From positions 744,001-808,000 of the forward strand of contig JAVBKY010000003.1 of NCBI GenBank assembly GCA_031553765.1: DNA of 64,000 nt, read 5' to 3'. Shown in pieces: positions 53,255 through 63,171 of the stretch. Under the pieces are notes generated by a model that did not search any database, was not told where the DNA came from, and saw only the letters and a program-made list of their open reading frames with translations. The translations under genes were made by a program, and so were the position numbers. Each line of letters opens with the position of its first letter. Positions within the stretch are counted from its first letter, which is position 1. The stretch is from JAITMY01 sp031553765. Its GTDB lineage: Bacteria; Bacteroidota; Bacteroidia; Bacteroidales; UBA932.

Positions 53255-53277
53255 TTAGGTATAAAAACAAAATTGGT

Positions 53278-54909
53278 ATGAAAAAAGCACATGTGCTACT
53301 TGGTCTCCTTTTAGTAGGCACTACCACCCTTGCGGCGCCACAATCGTATGCTCCCAATGTGGTAAAGCCAATACTTGATGACCAGCAACAAAAAGCACTT
53401 ACCTACTTTACCACCTTTGCCGACCCCGCTTCGGGCTTAGCGCACGAAGGCAATAACCGTGGCGATGGCTTGTTTATTACTGTCGGTGGCAGCGGATTTG
53501 GCGTTATGGCGCTTATTTGCGGTGTTGAGCGGGGATGGATAACCCGTAGTGATGCCGCCCTACAGCTGCAAAAAGCGGTTAAATTTTTGGGCAAAGCCAA
53601 GCGCGTAGAAGGGGTGTGGCCACACTGGCTCAATACCAATGGTACGGCACGCTCGTTCGGTAGCGAGCAGGTGATTGCAGGTGATTTGGTAGAAACCTCT
53701 TTTATGATGGCCGGACTACTTGCGGCACGCGAATATTTTGATGGTAGTAATGCTGTAGAAAAAGAAATTCGCGACTCCACCAACAGCTTTTGGAATACTA
53801 TTAACTGGCAATTCTATACCCGAGGAGAAAATGTACTTTACTGGGCCTACGACGAGGGTCGCCCAAGTGCAGGCAACGCCCGCTGGGTACTACCCACTGT
53901 GGGCTGGAACGAAGGCTTGATAACCTACCTCATGGCTTTGGCAGCGCCAAGCGCGAATGCCATTTCAAAAAGCGTATACACCCAGGGTTGGCTCAGTAAT
54001 GGTGCTATGTACCGCAAAACACGCCTACAGTATGGCTACCCCTATACGCTGGGAGGAACAGATAAAGGCGGTCCGCTATTTTTATCACAATACTCGTTTT
54101 TGGGACTTGACCCAAGGTACGTGAAAGACACCTCGGCCTACTACTGGGAGCAACAGCTGGCGCATGTTATGGTCAATCGCCACTACTGCCTATATGAAGC
54201 TTCGGCAGCCAATAAGTACGACTCGCTTAGCTGGGGGCTATCCGCTTGCTACGGCGTGCCCGGTGGTGTTGGCACCGCGGCCAGCTACTTGGCGCGAGAA
54301 CCGGATAACGACGATGGTGTTATTGCGCCCACAGCAGCCGTTTCATCTATGCCCTATACACCTTTTTACTCGCTACAGGTGCTCTTGAATTTAGCCAATC
54401 AAGGTGCAAACATGCAAGGCTCCTATGGTTTTGTGGACTCCTACTCCCCAAAAGATGGGAAGAAAACTGCCAACAACCTTGCCATTGACCAGGGACCAAT
54501 GGTAGTGATGATTGAAAATTATCGAAGCGGTCTCATTTGGAACTTGCTGATGAAAGCTCCAGAAATTCAAAGCGGGTTAGCTTTAGCCGACTTGAATAAA
54601 ACCGAGCTGCCAACAGGTTTTTCACAAGCAATGGTAAATACGAAAACCAAGGTGTACGACATGGTGCGTCACCCTGATAGAGGAAACTATGAATTACCCT
54701 ACTATGTGCAGAAAACGGGTACCGTACTATTTGTTTTAAAGAATACACAAGGCGCAGAAGTGCGTCGGTTTTTCAGCACAGCAGCACAGGTCGGGTACAA
54801 CATTTGCACCTTTAGTAGCGACTGCAACATGGAACTCGTAGGGCAGCAACTTATGGTAGAAATGTTTGCCGACGAAGGTATTTATACTCTACCTATAATG
54901 TTGCGATAG
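53278..54909 (+). CDS. GH144-type endo-beta-1,2-glucanase (copy 3) with C-terminal extension
   Basis: A 543-residue protein from the ATG at 53278. Signal peptide (LLGLLLVGTTTLAAPQ) without lipobox, so periplasmic or secreted. The GH144 domain starts almost at once (LTYFTTFADPASGLAHEGNN) and carries TVGGSGFGVMALI, GDLVETSFMMAGLL, LSQYSFLGLDP, PTAAVSSMPYTPFYS and AIDQGPMVVMIENYRSGLIW. A C-terminal beta-rich extension of about 95 residues (after DLNKTELPTGF) is absent from the other copies and could aid binding or attachment. It differs most from copies 1 and 2, so a different cleavage mode is possible. Confidence 0.87.
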   Translation: MKKAHVLLGLLLVGTTTLAAPQSYAPNVVKPILDDQQQKALTYFTTFADPASGLAHEGNNRGDGLFITVGGSGFGVMALICGVERGWITRSDAALQLQKAVKFLGKAKRVEGVWPHWLNTNGTARSFGSEQVIAGDLVETSFMMAGLLAAREYFDGSNAVEKEIRDSTNSFWNTINWQFYTRGENVLYWAYDEGRPSAGNARWVLPTVGWNEGLITYLMALAAPSANAISKSVYTQGWLSNGAMYRKTRLQYGYPYTLGGTDKGGPLFLSQYSFLGLDPRYVKDTSAYYWEQQLAHVMVNRHYCLYEASAANKYDSLSWGLSACYGVPGGVGTAASYLAREPDNDDGVIAPTAAVSSMPYTPFYSLQVLLNLANQGANMQGSYGFVDSYSPKDGKKTANNLAIDQGPMVVMIENYRSGLIWNLLMKAPEIQSGLALADLNKTELPTGFSQAMVNTKTKVYDMVRHPDRGNYELPYYVQKTGTVLFVLKNTQGAEVRRFFSTAAQVGYNICTFSSDCNMELVGQQLMVEMFADEGIYTLPIMLR

Positions 54910-54940
54910 AGAATAAAATCAACGAAGTTCTAAATCAACG

Positions 54941-57160
54941 ATGAGAAAAATAAATTCAATACTGCTGCTCTCCACTTGCCTTGCAACAGCCGGTTTTGCA
55001 CAAATACAACCGGATGCCAATGGTAACTTTACGCTTTCAGCAGCCGCTATGACCGTCACTTCGGCCAACGGTTCATTCGATGGTAGTCGGCGCAACGGGT
55101 GGAGTTCAGGTAGCGGCACGTGGAGTGTAAACGCGAAAAGCAATGCCAGCTATAAAGTATACGCCAACTATACCAGCGGTTATGCCAGCATGGGTATTGA
55201 GGTAAACGGCGTGTCAAAAACATGTTCGGGAACGGGTGATTGGGGAACATATCTTGATGTAGAAGTTGGTACCATAACGCTTAGTAAGGGTACACAAACT
55301 ATAACCATGACAGTGAAAAACAATCCAATAAACTTTGACCATGTGACCTTAGTTATACAGCCCGGTACGCTCAGCTTCAATGGCCTGTCTAATAACGCTG
55401 CGTGGGGAGCTGTAGTTAGAAGTCCCTATATATCGAAATACTACAGCGGTGACACCTTGCGCATAGCCGCGGTGCCGCAAGCCGGCTATAGGTTTACCTC
55501 ATGGAGTGACGGGGTTACGCAGCAAGAACGCAAGCTTGTAATTACTGCAGATATGTCGCTTACCGCTACTTTTAGTACTGGTGGCGCTATTCTCCCCAAT
55601 GGCGTGGGGAGTATTAGCATGCCTGCATCAGGAGCACAGCTCGATGCACAAGGTATTAGTTATGATAATACTGCCATTACCTCGTGGACGTCAGGCGCTG
55701 CGCGATGGAATATGCAGCTTGATTGCGCCACCAATTTTATTGTGAAAGGTGAAATGTCGAGCGAGAATACTGCATCAGGAAATCTCAACCTTGCCCTCAT
55801 AAAAGGAACAGATACTACCAATGTGCAATGCCTGTATACCAATATGGGAGAGGGGTTAAGCGTGTATGCTAGTAGGGATATAGCAACAATAAATTTGCAA
55901 TCCGGAGATTATCAAATCATAGCAAGTAGAGTTGTAGAACGTGGCGTTGAAAACCAACTTAACCTAAAAACACTTAACCTCGAAAAGCAGGCAACCTTCT
56001 CCACAACGCTTACCCCAGCCGTGAATCGTGTAGGCTATGGTAAGGTTACCATCAGCGCATTCAAAACAAGCTACAATGCCACTGATGTGGTAACCGTAAC
56101 AGCAGTGCCGGCCGAAGGCTATCAGTTTGTATCATGGAGTGGTGACTTGGTATCTACCAATACAACAGAGAATATAACCATGAGTGCAAGCAAAAAGGTG
56201 GTAGCCAACTTTGCCCCCGTGAGTGACGCATTTCGCACGCTTTCGTTGAGTGCAAATAACGCTGCGTACGGCAGCGTGACAAGCAACCCCACAGGCACCT
56301 CGTTCTTGTTAGGAAGTAAGGTGATCATCACTGCGCAACCCAATATGGGCAGCCAATTTGTTGGCTGGACGGGCGACTTGACTTCGACCAAATTAGTAGA
56401 TACAGTAGTAGTGGACAGCAATATTGTTGCTACAGCAAACTTTGAACCCATTCACTACACCATCACGGCTGCCAGCAGCAACATAGCTCGAGGTACGGTA
56501 AGCAAATCGCCCGAAAAAACAACCTACACCTATGGTGAAAAAGTTATTATTACCGCCACTCCGAAAGACGGTTGTACTTTCGTAAATTGGACAGACGATT
56601 TAACCTCAACTAAGCAGGTGGACACCATTGTGGTAACAGGCAATAAAACGGTTACAGCTAACTTTACTGCCATCACGTACACGCTCACATTAAGTTGTAG
56701 TGCGGCACAGGGCACTGTGAGCAAAACGCCGGATAAACAAGCGTACTCCGAGGGCGAGAAGGTTGCTATAGTTGCCACGCCGTTGGCTGGATTCCGCTTT
56801 GTTGCCTGGGGGGGGGATTTTATCTCAACCAAGTCGGCAGATGTTATTACTGTAAATACAGCTATGAGCATTACAGCCACCTTTGAATCAACCACTGATG
56901 TACAGAGCAGCTTGGTTTCAGCATTTAAGGTACACCCTAATCCTTTTACCGGTAACATTACTGTAGTTGCCGTCGACAATATAATAATTGAAAGTTTGGA
57001 GGTGCTCGACCTGCAAGGTCGTCGCTGCATACAGTCCATCAAGGTTGATGCCGTAAGCATTATGCTAGGCAGCGAACTCAACGTACTACCGCAAGGTTCT
57101 TACCTTGTGCGCATCAATACCAAGCAAGGCAGCGTATCGTATAAAGTGGTGAAAAAATAG
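54941..57160 (+). CDS. T9SS-secreted protein with CBM-like and InlB B-repeat domains
   Basis: A 739-residue protein: signal peptide (ILLLSTCLATAGFAQ), an N-terminal CBM6-like jelly roll (VYANYTSGYASMGIEVNGVS, NFDHVTLVIQPG), one InlB-type repeat (YYSGDTLRIAAVPQAGYRF), a second CBM-like module (about 210-345), then four more InlB B-repeats and a T9SS type A tail (FKVHPNPFTGNITVVA, GSYLVRINTKQGSVSYKVV). Its repeats and tail are close to those of the 1199-residue protein, so the two are paralogs of different length. No enzyme domain is seen. Likely role: surface display of glycan-binding modules. Confidence 0.82.
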   Translation: MRKINSILLLSTCLATAGFAQIQPDANGNFTLSAAAMTVTSANGSFDGSRRNGWSSGSGTWSVNAKSNASYKVYANYTSGYASMGIEVNGVSKTCSGTGDWGTYLDVEVGTITLSKGTQTITMTVKNNPINFDHVTLVIQPGTLSFNGLSNNAAWGAVVRSPYISKYYSGDTLRIAAVPQAGYRFTSWSDGVTQQERKLVITADMSLTATFSTGGAILPNGVGSISMPASGAQLDAQGISYDNTAITSWTSGAARWNMQLDCATNFIVKGEMSSENTASGNLNLALIKGTDTTNVQCLYTNMGEGLSVYASRDIATINLQSGDYQIIASRVVERGVENQLNLKTLNLEKQATFSTTLTPAVNRVGYGKVTISAFKTSYNATDVVTVTAVPAEGYQFVSWSGDLVSTNTTENITMSASKKVVANFAPVSDAFRTLSLSANNAAYGSVTSNPTGTSFLLGSKVIITAQPNMGSQFVGWTGDLTSTKLVDTVVVDSNIVATANFEPIHYTITAASSNIARGTVSKSPEKTTYTYGEKVIITATPKDGCTFVNWTDDLTSTKQVDTIVVTGNKTVTANFTAITYTLTLSCSAAQGTVSKTPDKQAYSEGEKVAIVATPLAGFRFVAWGGDFISTKSADVITVNTAMSITATFESTTDVQSSLVSAFKVHPNPFTGNITVVAVDNIIIESLEVLDLQGRRCIQSIKVDAVSIMLGSELNVLPQGSYLVRINTKQGSVSYKVVKK

Positions 57161-57187
57161 TTTTTCGGGTTTTTTGGTGAAGTGAGG

Positions 57188-57228
57188 GAAGGGGTGTTCG
57201 AATTTTTTCGGACACCCCTTCATGTTTT
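57188..57228 (+). terminator. Terminator ending the PUL
   Basis: GAAGGGGTGTTCG pairs imperfectly with CGGACACCCCTTC around an 8-nt T-rich loop, followed by ATGTTTTTG, 28 nt past the stop of the last PUL gene. Confidence 0.8.
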
Positions 57229-57310
57229 TGTAAGCAAAAATGGTCTTACCGTTAGCTGCTTAGGTTGAAAATTTTTACCTTTGTTACCGTTTTAATCAAA
57301 AGAATCCCCA

Positions 57311-58981
57311 ATGCAAGCATTCAACAACTTTCTCTCTACCCTCGATAGCTTCTTAGGCGGTGCTGCATGGTTTGTGTACGTGCTGTTGGGAGTGGGAGTT
57401 TTTTTCACCATTTACCTGCGCTTTCCGCAAATCCGATTTTTTCGCCGTGGTTGGCACACACTTTTTGGCAGACATGAGCAGGAAGGTTCGCATGGCGACA
57501 CCTCACACCTGCAGTCGCTAGCCAACGCCCTATCCAGCACTGTAGGTACGGGTAACGTAGCAGGTGTTGCACTGGCCATTCACTTGGGTGGTCCCGCAGC
57601 TCTCTCATGGGTAATGGTAACCGCATTTTTCGGTATGGCGCTTAAGTACGTTGAGGTATCACTGGCGCACAAGTATCGCGAATTTGCACCTAATGGAACA
57701 GTTGTCGGCGGTCCCATGTACTACATGCAAAAAGGGCTCAACGCAAAATGGCTTGCCGTTATTTTCTCCATAGCCACCATTTTTTCAACCTTAGGTACAG
57801 GTGCGCTTCCGCAAATGAATAACATGGTGGTGGCCATGCGTGGGGCGTTCAGCGTACCCGTTGCTGCCACGGCTATCGTTACCACTATCATGGTCGGTAT
57901 TTTTATTTTAGGAGGTATCAAACGCATTTCGTGGATTAACGAATTTCTCGTCCCCCTCATGGGTGGATTTTACATCCTTGGCGCGCTCAGCGTCATACTT
58001 TACAACTACACCAACATCCCCTCCGCGCTTTACCACATGGTAGCCGATATGTTCACAGGCAGCGCGGCCGTTGGCGGATTCTTAGGTTCAACCGTGGCAT
58101 TCGCACTCAACCGTGGTGTAACCCGTGGCCTCTTTGCCAACGAAGCGGGGCAGGGTTCATCGCCCATACTGCACGCCGCGGCTCGCACCAAAGATCCCGT
58201 TAATGAAGGTGTGGTAGCACTACTCGAACCCTTTTGCGATACCGTTGTCATTTGCCTGTGCACAGGGCTTGCCGTGCTGTCATCGGGCGCGTGGCACGAT
58301 AAAGTAGAAAACCAGCTGCAGTCAGCCGACCTGTTTGTGCTGCAAGGCGTGTATAGCGAGCATATTCCTAACCAGCAAGCAATGCTCACCGAGCAAATTC
58401 AAACAGGCAAAGCCATTCCCCTATTCAGCGGCGCGTTGCAGGTCGATAACGGAAAAGTAGAAAGCGACGTTACCATAATTCACGCCCGTTCCGTTGCCGA
58501 AGACGTGCTGGTTTACACCAAAAATCATGAGTTGTATAGCGGACAGTTGGAGGTCAGTCAAGGTAAAGTAAAAGGCATGCATTCCGAGTACACGCTCACC
58601 GGCCGCTCGCTTGTGCACAGCGCGCTGCTCAGTACCGAAGCCTTCAAGCGCGGCATGTTTGGCGACATTGGAGGATTTATTATTCCCATCACACTCTTTT
58701 TGCTGGCATTTTCCACCGCCATCAGCTGGTCATACTATGGCGACAGGGCCACCGTATATCTTTTTGGTATTAAGTGGGTAAGAGTGTACCACTTTGGTTA
58801 CTTGGCGTTGTTTCTTCTGGCCGCATTTGCCGATACCACCACCATTTGGCTATTCTCCGGCGTCACTGTGGCCTTCATGACGCTACCCAACCTCATTAGC
58901 ATTTTCCTGCTTCGCAAAGAAATTAAAGTGCTGACAGATGATTTTACTAAAAAAGTAAAAGAAGAGGAGAAGAACGTATAA
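57311..58981 (+). CDS. Sodium:alanine symporter (AGCS family)
   Basis: A 556-residue multi-pass inner-membrane transporter. It has AGCS landmarks SLANALSSTVGTGNVAGVAL, GGPMYYMQKGL, FGMALKYVEVSLAHKYRE and RGLFANEAGQGSSPILHAA. A soluble stretch of about 90 residues (after VLSSGAWHDKVENQLQ to YTLTGRSLVHSALL) is inserted before the last helices; short AGCS proteins of about 450-480 residues lack it. It imports alanine or glycine with Na+. A TACCTTTG -7 box lies at 57276-57283, 28 nt before the start, so it is likely expressed independently of the PUL. Confidence 0.92.
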   Translation: MQAFNNFLSTLDSFLGGAAWFVYVLLGVGVFFTIYLRFPQIRFFRRGWHTLFGRHEQEGSHGDTSHLQSLANALSSTVGTGNVAGVALAIHLGGPAALSWVMVTAFFGMALKYVEVSLAHKYREFAPNGTVVGGPMYYMQKGLNAKWLAVIFSIATIFSTLGTGALPQMNNMVVAMRGAFSVPVAATAIVTTIMVGIFILGGIKRISWINEFLVPLMGGFYILGALSVILYNYTNIPSALYHMVADMFTGSAAVGGFLGSTVAFALNRGVTRGLFANEAGQGSSPILHAAARTKDPVNEGVVALLEPFCDTVVICLCTGLAVLSSGAWHDKVENQLQSADLFVLQGVYSEHIPNQQAMLTEQIQTGKAIPLFSGALQVDNGKVESDVTIIHARSVAEDVLVYTKNHELYSGQLEVSQGKVKGMHSEYTLTGRSLVHSALLSTEAFKRGMFGDIGGFIIPITLFLLAFSTAISWSYYGDRATVYLFGIKWVRVYHFGYLALFLLAAFADTTTIWLFSGVTVAFMTLPNLISIFLLRKEIKVLTDDFTKKVKEEEKNV

Positions 58982-59115
58982 TAGCCGAGCGTTTGTCACC
59001 CTGAGTAATTAGCGCCATAGGCGCGAAACCCTTGTAGCCGGGGGTGAATACTGACATATAGGGCTGGAGCAAAAATAATCACATAAAAAGTTATCTTTGT
59101 GTAAAAAATAGCACC

Positions 59116-59940
59116 GTGCTTCAATTTTCCAACGCCAAAATCAATCTTGGGCTACACGTTACCGAAAAACGTCCCGATGGCTTTCACAACATCGAAACCA
59201 TTTTTCTACCCGTGGCGTGGAGTGACATAGTCGAAGTTATTCCCGCGCCGCAGCAGCCCGACGTTACTATTGAGTGCACAGGCTTACCCATAGATGTTGA
59301 GCCCGAAAAAAACCTTTGCATAAAAGCATACCGCTTGTTGCAAAAAGATTTTTCCTTACCGCCCGTTCAAATTTTTCTACACAAAATAGTTCCCTCAGGA
59401 GCAGGATTAGGCGGCGGATCAAGTAACGCTGCATTTGTGTTGCGCGCACTTAACCAAATTTTTTCACTCTCGCTTTCGCAAAAAGAATTACAAACCTATG
59501 CGGCGAAGTTGGGTAGCGACTGCGCATTCTTCATTTACAACACACCCATGCTGGCAACAGGTCGTGGTGAAATTCTGCAACCCATCAATGTAAATTTATC
59601 GGGCCACGAGCTGTTGATAGTAAAACCAAATGTAGGAGTTAGCACTGCCGAAGCATACGCGGGAGTTAAACCCCAAAAGCCCATAAATGATTTGCAAGAA
59701 ATTGTAAATCATGGTGTTTTGTCATGGAGTGACTTGCTGGTGAATGATTTTGAGCCAAGCGTATTTGAAAAATATCCGCAGCTATCAAGCATAAAAAATC
59801 AGCTTTATAATTGCGGAGCAGCATACGCCGCCATGTCGGGAAGCGGCTCCTCCATCTTCGGCATTTTCGAAAAAGGAAAAACACCCGACAACACCGCACA
59901 AATTTTTGCAGATTGCGCAACGTTCACACAGAAACTATAA
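59116..59940 (+). CDS. ispE: 4-diphosphocytidyl-2-C-methyl-D-erythritol kinase IspE
   Basis: A 274-residue GHMP kinase of the MEP isoprenoid pathway. It starts with GTG at 59116 (LQFSNAKINLGLHVTEKRPDGFHNIE), carries the ATP-binding PSGAGLGGGSSNAAF motif and the C-terminal SGSGSSIFGIF motif. A TATCTTTG -7 box (59092-59099) lies 16 nt before the start, implying a very short leader. The spacer to murF-alr is 122 nt with repeat-like sequence. Confidence 0.96.
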   Translation: MLQFSNAKINLGLHVTEKRPDGFHNIETIFLPVAWSDIVEVIPAPQQPDVTIECTGLPIDVEPEKNLCIKAYRLLQKDFSLPPVQIFLHKIVPSGAGLGGGSSNAAFVLRALNQIFSLSLSQKELQTYAAKLGSDCAFFIYNTPMLATGRGEILQPINVNLSGHELLIVKPNVGVSTAEAYAGVKPQKPINDLQEIVNHGVLSWSDLLVNDFEPSVFEKYPQLSSIKNQLYNCGAAYAAMSGSGSSIFGIFEKGKTPDNTAQIFADCATFTQKL

Positions 59941-59949
59941 TAAATATAG

Positions 59950-60060
59950 GCTCTTGCAAAGTCGCAGAGCCGCAAAGGACGTATTGTGAATTTCTTTGCG
60001 CCTCTGCGTCTTTGCGTGAGATTTTAAAATAAACGTAGTGTCTCTGCGTCTTAGCGAGAA
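59950..60060. repeat. Repetitive intergenic sequence (CTCTGCGTCTTTGCG type)
   Basis: The gap between ispE and murF-alr holds inverted and direct copies of CTCTGCGTCTTTGCG and its complement (GCAAAGTCGCAGAG, CGCCTCTGCGTCTTTGCGTG, GTCTCTGCGTCTTAGCG). A partial copy (CGTCTCCGCGTCTTTGCGTG) lies at 63778-63797. Dispersed intergenic repeat of unknown role. Confidence 0.55.
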
Positions 60061-60062
60061 AC

Positions 60063-62564
60063 ATGAAAATTAGAAAAATGACCTACACACTCTCCGATAT
60101 AGCCACCGTAATTTCCGGAAAACTCTCCGGTAAAAAATCCGGCACCATAACCGACATAGTTACCGATAGCCGCAGCACCTTCTTCCCCGACAAGATTTTA
60201 TTCTTTGCCATAGTAGGTGAGCGACACAATGGGCATGCCTACATTGCCGAGTTGTACGAGCGCGGCGTGCGCGCCTTTGTTGTGAGTGAAGAAGTAGACG
60301 TAAAAAAATACGCCGATGTCACATTTATCAAAGTAGAAAATACGCTCCAAGCCCTGCAAGCATTGGCCACCCATCACCGTCGTCAGCTGACGTACCCCGT
60401 GGTGAGCGTCACAGGCAGCAACGGAAAAACCATAGTAAAAGAGTGGATTTCACAGTTACTCTCATCTCAGCTGCGTATAGTGCGCAGCCCCAAGAGCTAC
60501 AACTCGCAGGTAGGCGTGCCCCTCTCAGTGTGGCGCATGAGCGAAGAGTTTGAGTTGGGAATTTTTGAAGCGGGCATTTCGCTTCCCGGCGAAATGGAAA
60601 AGCTCGAAAACATCATTCGCCCCGACGTAGTAGTAGTAACCAACATTGGTGAGGCACACCAAGAGGGCTTTGCCACGCGCGATCAAAAGTTGCGTGAAAA
60701 GTTGCGCCTGTGCAACAACGCCGAAGGCATTGTTTACTGCGCCGATCAGTACGAGGTGCACACCGCTATTCGCTCCATGGGGCAGCTGGCGCAAAAACAA
60801 ATTTGCAGCTGGGGCGTGAGCGCTGAAAACGATATACAAGTTGCCCTACTCGAAAAAGGTGCTACCGAAACACGTGTGATAATGCACGATTTGCTTTCGC
60901 AAAAAAAGCACAACCTTACCATACCCTTCTCCGACGCCGCTTCGGTAGAAAACGCCCTGCAAAGTTTCACCACCTGCGTTGCCCTTGCGCGCATGTACCC
61001 CTCGCTCAACATTAACTTAGATAACGTAGCCAGCAACGTAGCGCATCTTTCGCCCATAGCCATGCGCTTGGACTTGCACGAAGGTGTCAATGGCTGCACC
61101 ATTATCAACGACACGTACAACGCCGATGTAGCCTCACTGCGCATCGCCTTGGATTTTCTCACCAGTTTCGCCAAACACCGTCGTCGCACGGTAATTTTGT
61201 CCGACATTCAGCAAAGCGGAAAAGAGGGTTGGCGCTTGTACCAGGAGGTAGGCGATCAGCTGCGCGAGCATGGCGTATCACGCCTCATTGCTATTGGCTC
61301 GCAAATAACCAAGCACACCGACAGGTTCAGCTGCGAAACCATTTGCTTTACCTCCGTTGAACAATTTCTACGCCAGTTTGACCGTAATATTCTAAAGGAC
61401 GAAGCCATACTAATAAAGGGTAGCCGCAATTTTTCGCTCGAGCGAATTTCGCACCAGCTCATACAAAAAACGCACCTCACCACCCTTGAAGTAAACCTCA
61501 CCGCGCTTACCGATAACCTCAATTCGCTTCGTGCAAGGCTGAAAAAAGAGGTAAAAACGTTGGTGCTGGTAAAGGCATTTGCCTACGGTGCGGGTATCAG
61601 CGAGGTGGCACGTTTGCTGCAACATCAGCGCGTTAACTACCTTGGCGTGGCCTTTGCCGACGAAGGAGTACAGCTGCGCGAAGCAGGTATTGGCATGCCC
61701 ATACTTGTGCTCAACCCCGAGCCCGGTACCTTTGAGCAAATGCTGGAGTACCGTCTCGAACCCGAAATATACAGTCTTTCCATGCTGCAACGCTATAGCG
61801 AAGCCGTAATGCGCTCGGGCGAGGGCGTGAGCAACATTCACCTTAAGCTCGACACCGGCATGCACCGCTTAGGCTTTGTGGAAAGCGAAATTGACGAGCT
61901 GCTGCAATGCCTGTCACGCTTTCGCAACCTCAAAGTAGCAAGTATTTTTTCACACCTTGCCGCTGCCGACGAAACGCAGCACGACGAATTTACGCTCAAG
62001 CAAATTGCCCTTTTCGACAAAATGAGCAAAAAAATAGAGAGCGATCTTGGCTACAAAACCCTTCGCCATCTTGCCAACTCCGCAGGCGTGGAGCGATTCC
62101 CGCAGGCGCAGTTCGATATGGTACGTTTAGGCATATCGTTTTACGGCTCCAGCGCCACCAAGGCGGGCAGCATGCGCACCGTAAGCACGCTCAAAAGCAC
62201 TATTGTGCAAATAAAGGACGTTCCCGCGGGCGACACCGTAGGTTACGGACGAAAAGGCCAAGTTGCAAAGGATAAGCGCATTGCCGTTATTCCTGTGGGC
62301 TACGCTGATGGTCTTAACCGATTGCTAAGCAACGGAGTAGGGGAGATGCTTGTCAATGGTAAGTTGGCGCCTATTATAGGTAACATATGCATGGATACGT
62401 GTATGGTAGATATAACTAATGTTGGGGCACAAGAAGGTGACGAGGTGATTATTTTTGGTGAAAACCCGAATATCGCGTCCATGGCTACCAAGCTCAAAAC
62501 CATTCCCTACGAGGTTTTTACCCGCATTTCACCACGGGTAAAAAGGGTTTATTTTAGCGAGTAA
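60063..62564 (+). CDS. murF-alr: Bifunctional MurF ligase / alanine racemase
   Basis: An 833-residue fusion typical of Bacteroidetes. The N-terminal part is MurF, which adds D-Ala-D-Ala to the UDP-MurNAc tripeptide: ATP loop VSVTGSNGKTIVKEW (118-123), FEAGISLPGEMEKLENI, then TIINDTYNADVASLRIALDF. The C-terminal part from about residue 470 is a fold-III alanine racemase, with PLP lysine K504 in LVLVKAFAYGAG (the canonical motif has KADAYGHG), LDTGMHRLGF, and the catalytic-Tyr region DTVGYGRKG. The fusion couples D-Ala supply to its use. A second in-frame ATG at 60078 could be the real start. Confidence 0.95.
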   Translation: MKIRKMTYTLSDIATVISGKLSGKKSGTITDIVTDSRSTFFPDKILFFAIVGERHNGHAYIAELYERGVRAFVVSEEVDVKKYADVTFIKVENTLQALQALATHHRRQLTYPVVSVTGSNGKTIVKEWISQLLSSQLRIVRSPKSYNSQVGVPLSVWRMSEEFELGIFEAGISLPGEMEKLENIIRPDVVVVTNIGEAHQEGFATRDQKLREKLRLCNNAEGIVYCADQYEVHTAIRSMGQLAQKQICSWGVSAENDIQVALLEKGATETRVIMHDLLSQKKHNLTIPFSDAASVENALQSFTTCVALARMYPSLNINLDNVASNVAHLSPIAMRLDLHEGVNGCTIINDTYNADVASLRIALDFLTSFAKHRRRTVILSDIQQSGKEGWRLYQEVGDQLREHGVSRLIAIGSQITKHTDRFSCETICFTSVEQFLRQFDRNILKDEAILIKGSRNFSLERISHQLIQKTHLTTLEVNLTALTDNLNSLRARLKKEVKTLVLVKAFAYGAGISEVARLLQHQRVNYLGVAFADEGVQLREAGIGMPILVLNPEPGTFEQMLEYRLEPEIYSLSMLQRYSEAVMRSGEGVSNIHLKLDTGMHRLGFVESEIDELLQCLSRFRNLKVASIFSHLAAADETQHDEFTLKQIALFDKMSKKIESDLGYKTLRHLANSAGVERFPQAQFDMVRLGISFYGSSATKAGSMRTVSTLKSTIVQIKDVPAGDTVGYGRKGQVAKDKRIAVIPVGYADGLNRLLSNGVGEMLVNGKLAPIIGNICMDTCMVDITNVGAQEGDEVIIFGENPNIASMATKLKTIPYEVFTRISPRVKRVYFSE

Positions 62565-62694
62565 ACGTCGAAGTAATAAATATTATAGCTACTTTTACAA
62601 CTTCGGTTAATCGCATTTACATAATTAATATTTAAAAAGAAGTGAGTATTTAGGAGTTGATATTGCAGCTCCGGCTAAAAAAGGACAAACATTA

Positions 62695-63135
62695 ATGGCA
62701 AATCCCGCATCGTTTAACAAAAGAGAATTAGAAAAGAAAAAGGACCAGAAAAGAAAGGAAAAGGAGCAGCGCAAGTTGGAGCGCAAGGCAAGTGGCGTCA
62801 GCTCGCTCGACGATATGATTGCCTACGTGGATGAAAACGGTATGCTTACAAGCACCCCACCCGATCCCGATAAAAAAGTGGAAGTAGAATTGGAAGACAT
62901 TGCCGTTTCTACTCCTAAAAAAGAAGAAGTGGAGGCCGAACCCCTAAAGGGCAGGGTAGATCACTTTAATACCGACAAAGGTTTTGGCTTTATTAAAGAA
63001 AAGGGCAGCATGGAAAAATATTTTTTCCATATCAGCAATGCCCCTGCAGAAATAGCCGAAGGAAATATGGTAACCTTTGAGCTTGAACGTGGACAAAAAG
63101 GCATGAACGCCGTAAGGATTATGCTTGTCAAATAA
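62695..63135 (+). CDS. Cold-shock-domain RNA-binding protein with basic N-terminal extension
   Basis: A 146-residue protein. The N-terminus is a strongly charged helix (RELEKKKDQKRKEKEQRKLE), followed by an acidic linker and a C-terminal cold-shock domain of about 60 residues with RNP1-like DKGFGFIKEKG and RNP2-like YFFHISNA motifs. It binds single-stranded RNA or DNA. Followed after 36 nt by an RRM-type RNA-binding protein. Confidence 0.9.
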   Translation: MANPASFNKRELEKKKDQKRKEKEQRKLERKASGVSSLDDMIAYVDENGMLTSTPPDPDKKVEVELEDIAVSTPKKEEVEAEPLKGRVDHFNTDKGFGFIKEKGSMEKYFFHISNAPAEIAEGNMVTFELERGQKGMNAVRIMLVK

Positions 63136-63171
63136 ATAGGTAGATAAATTAATTTTCACAGAAACAAAAAA

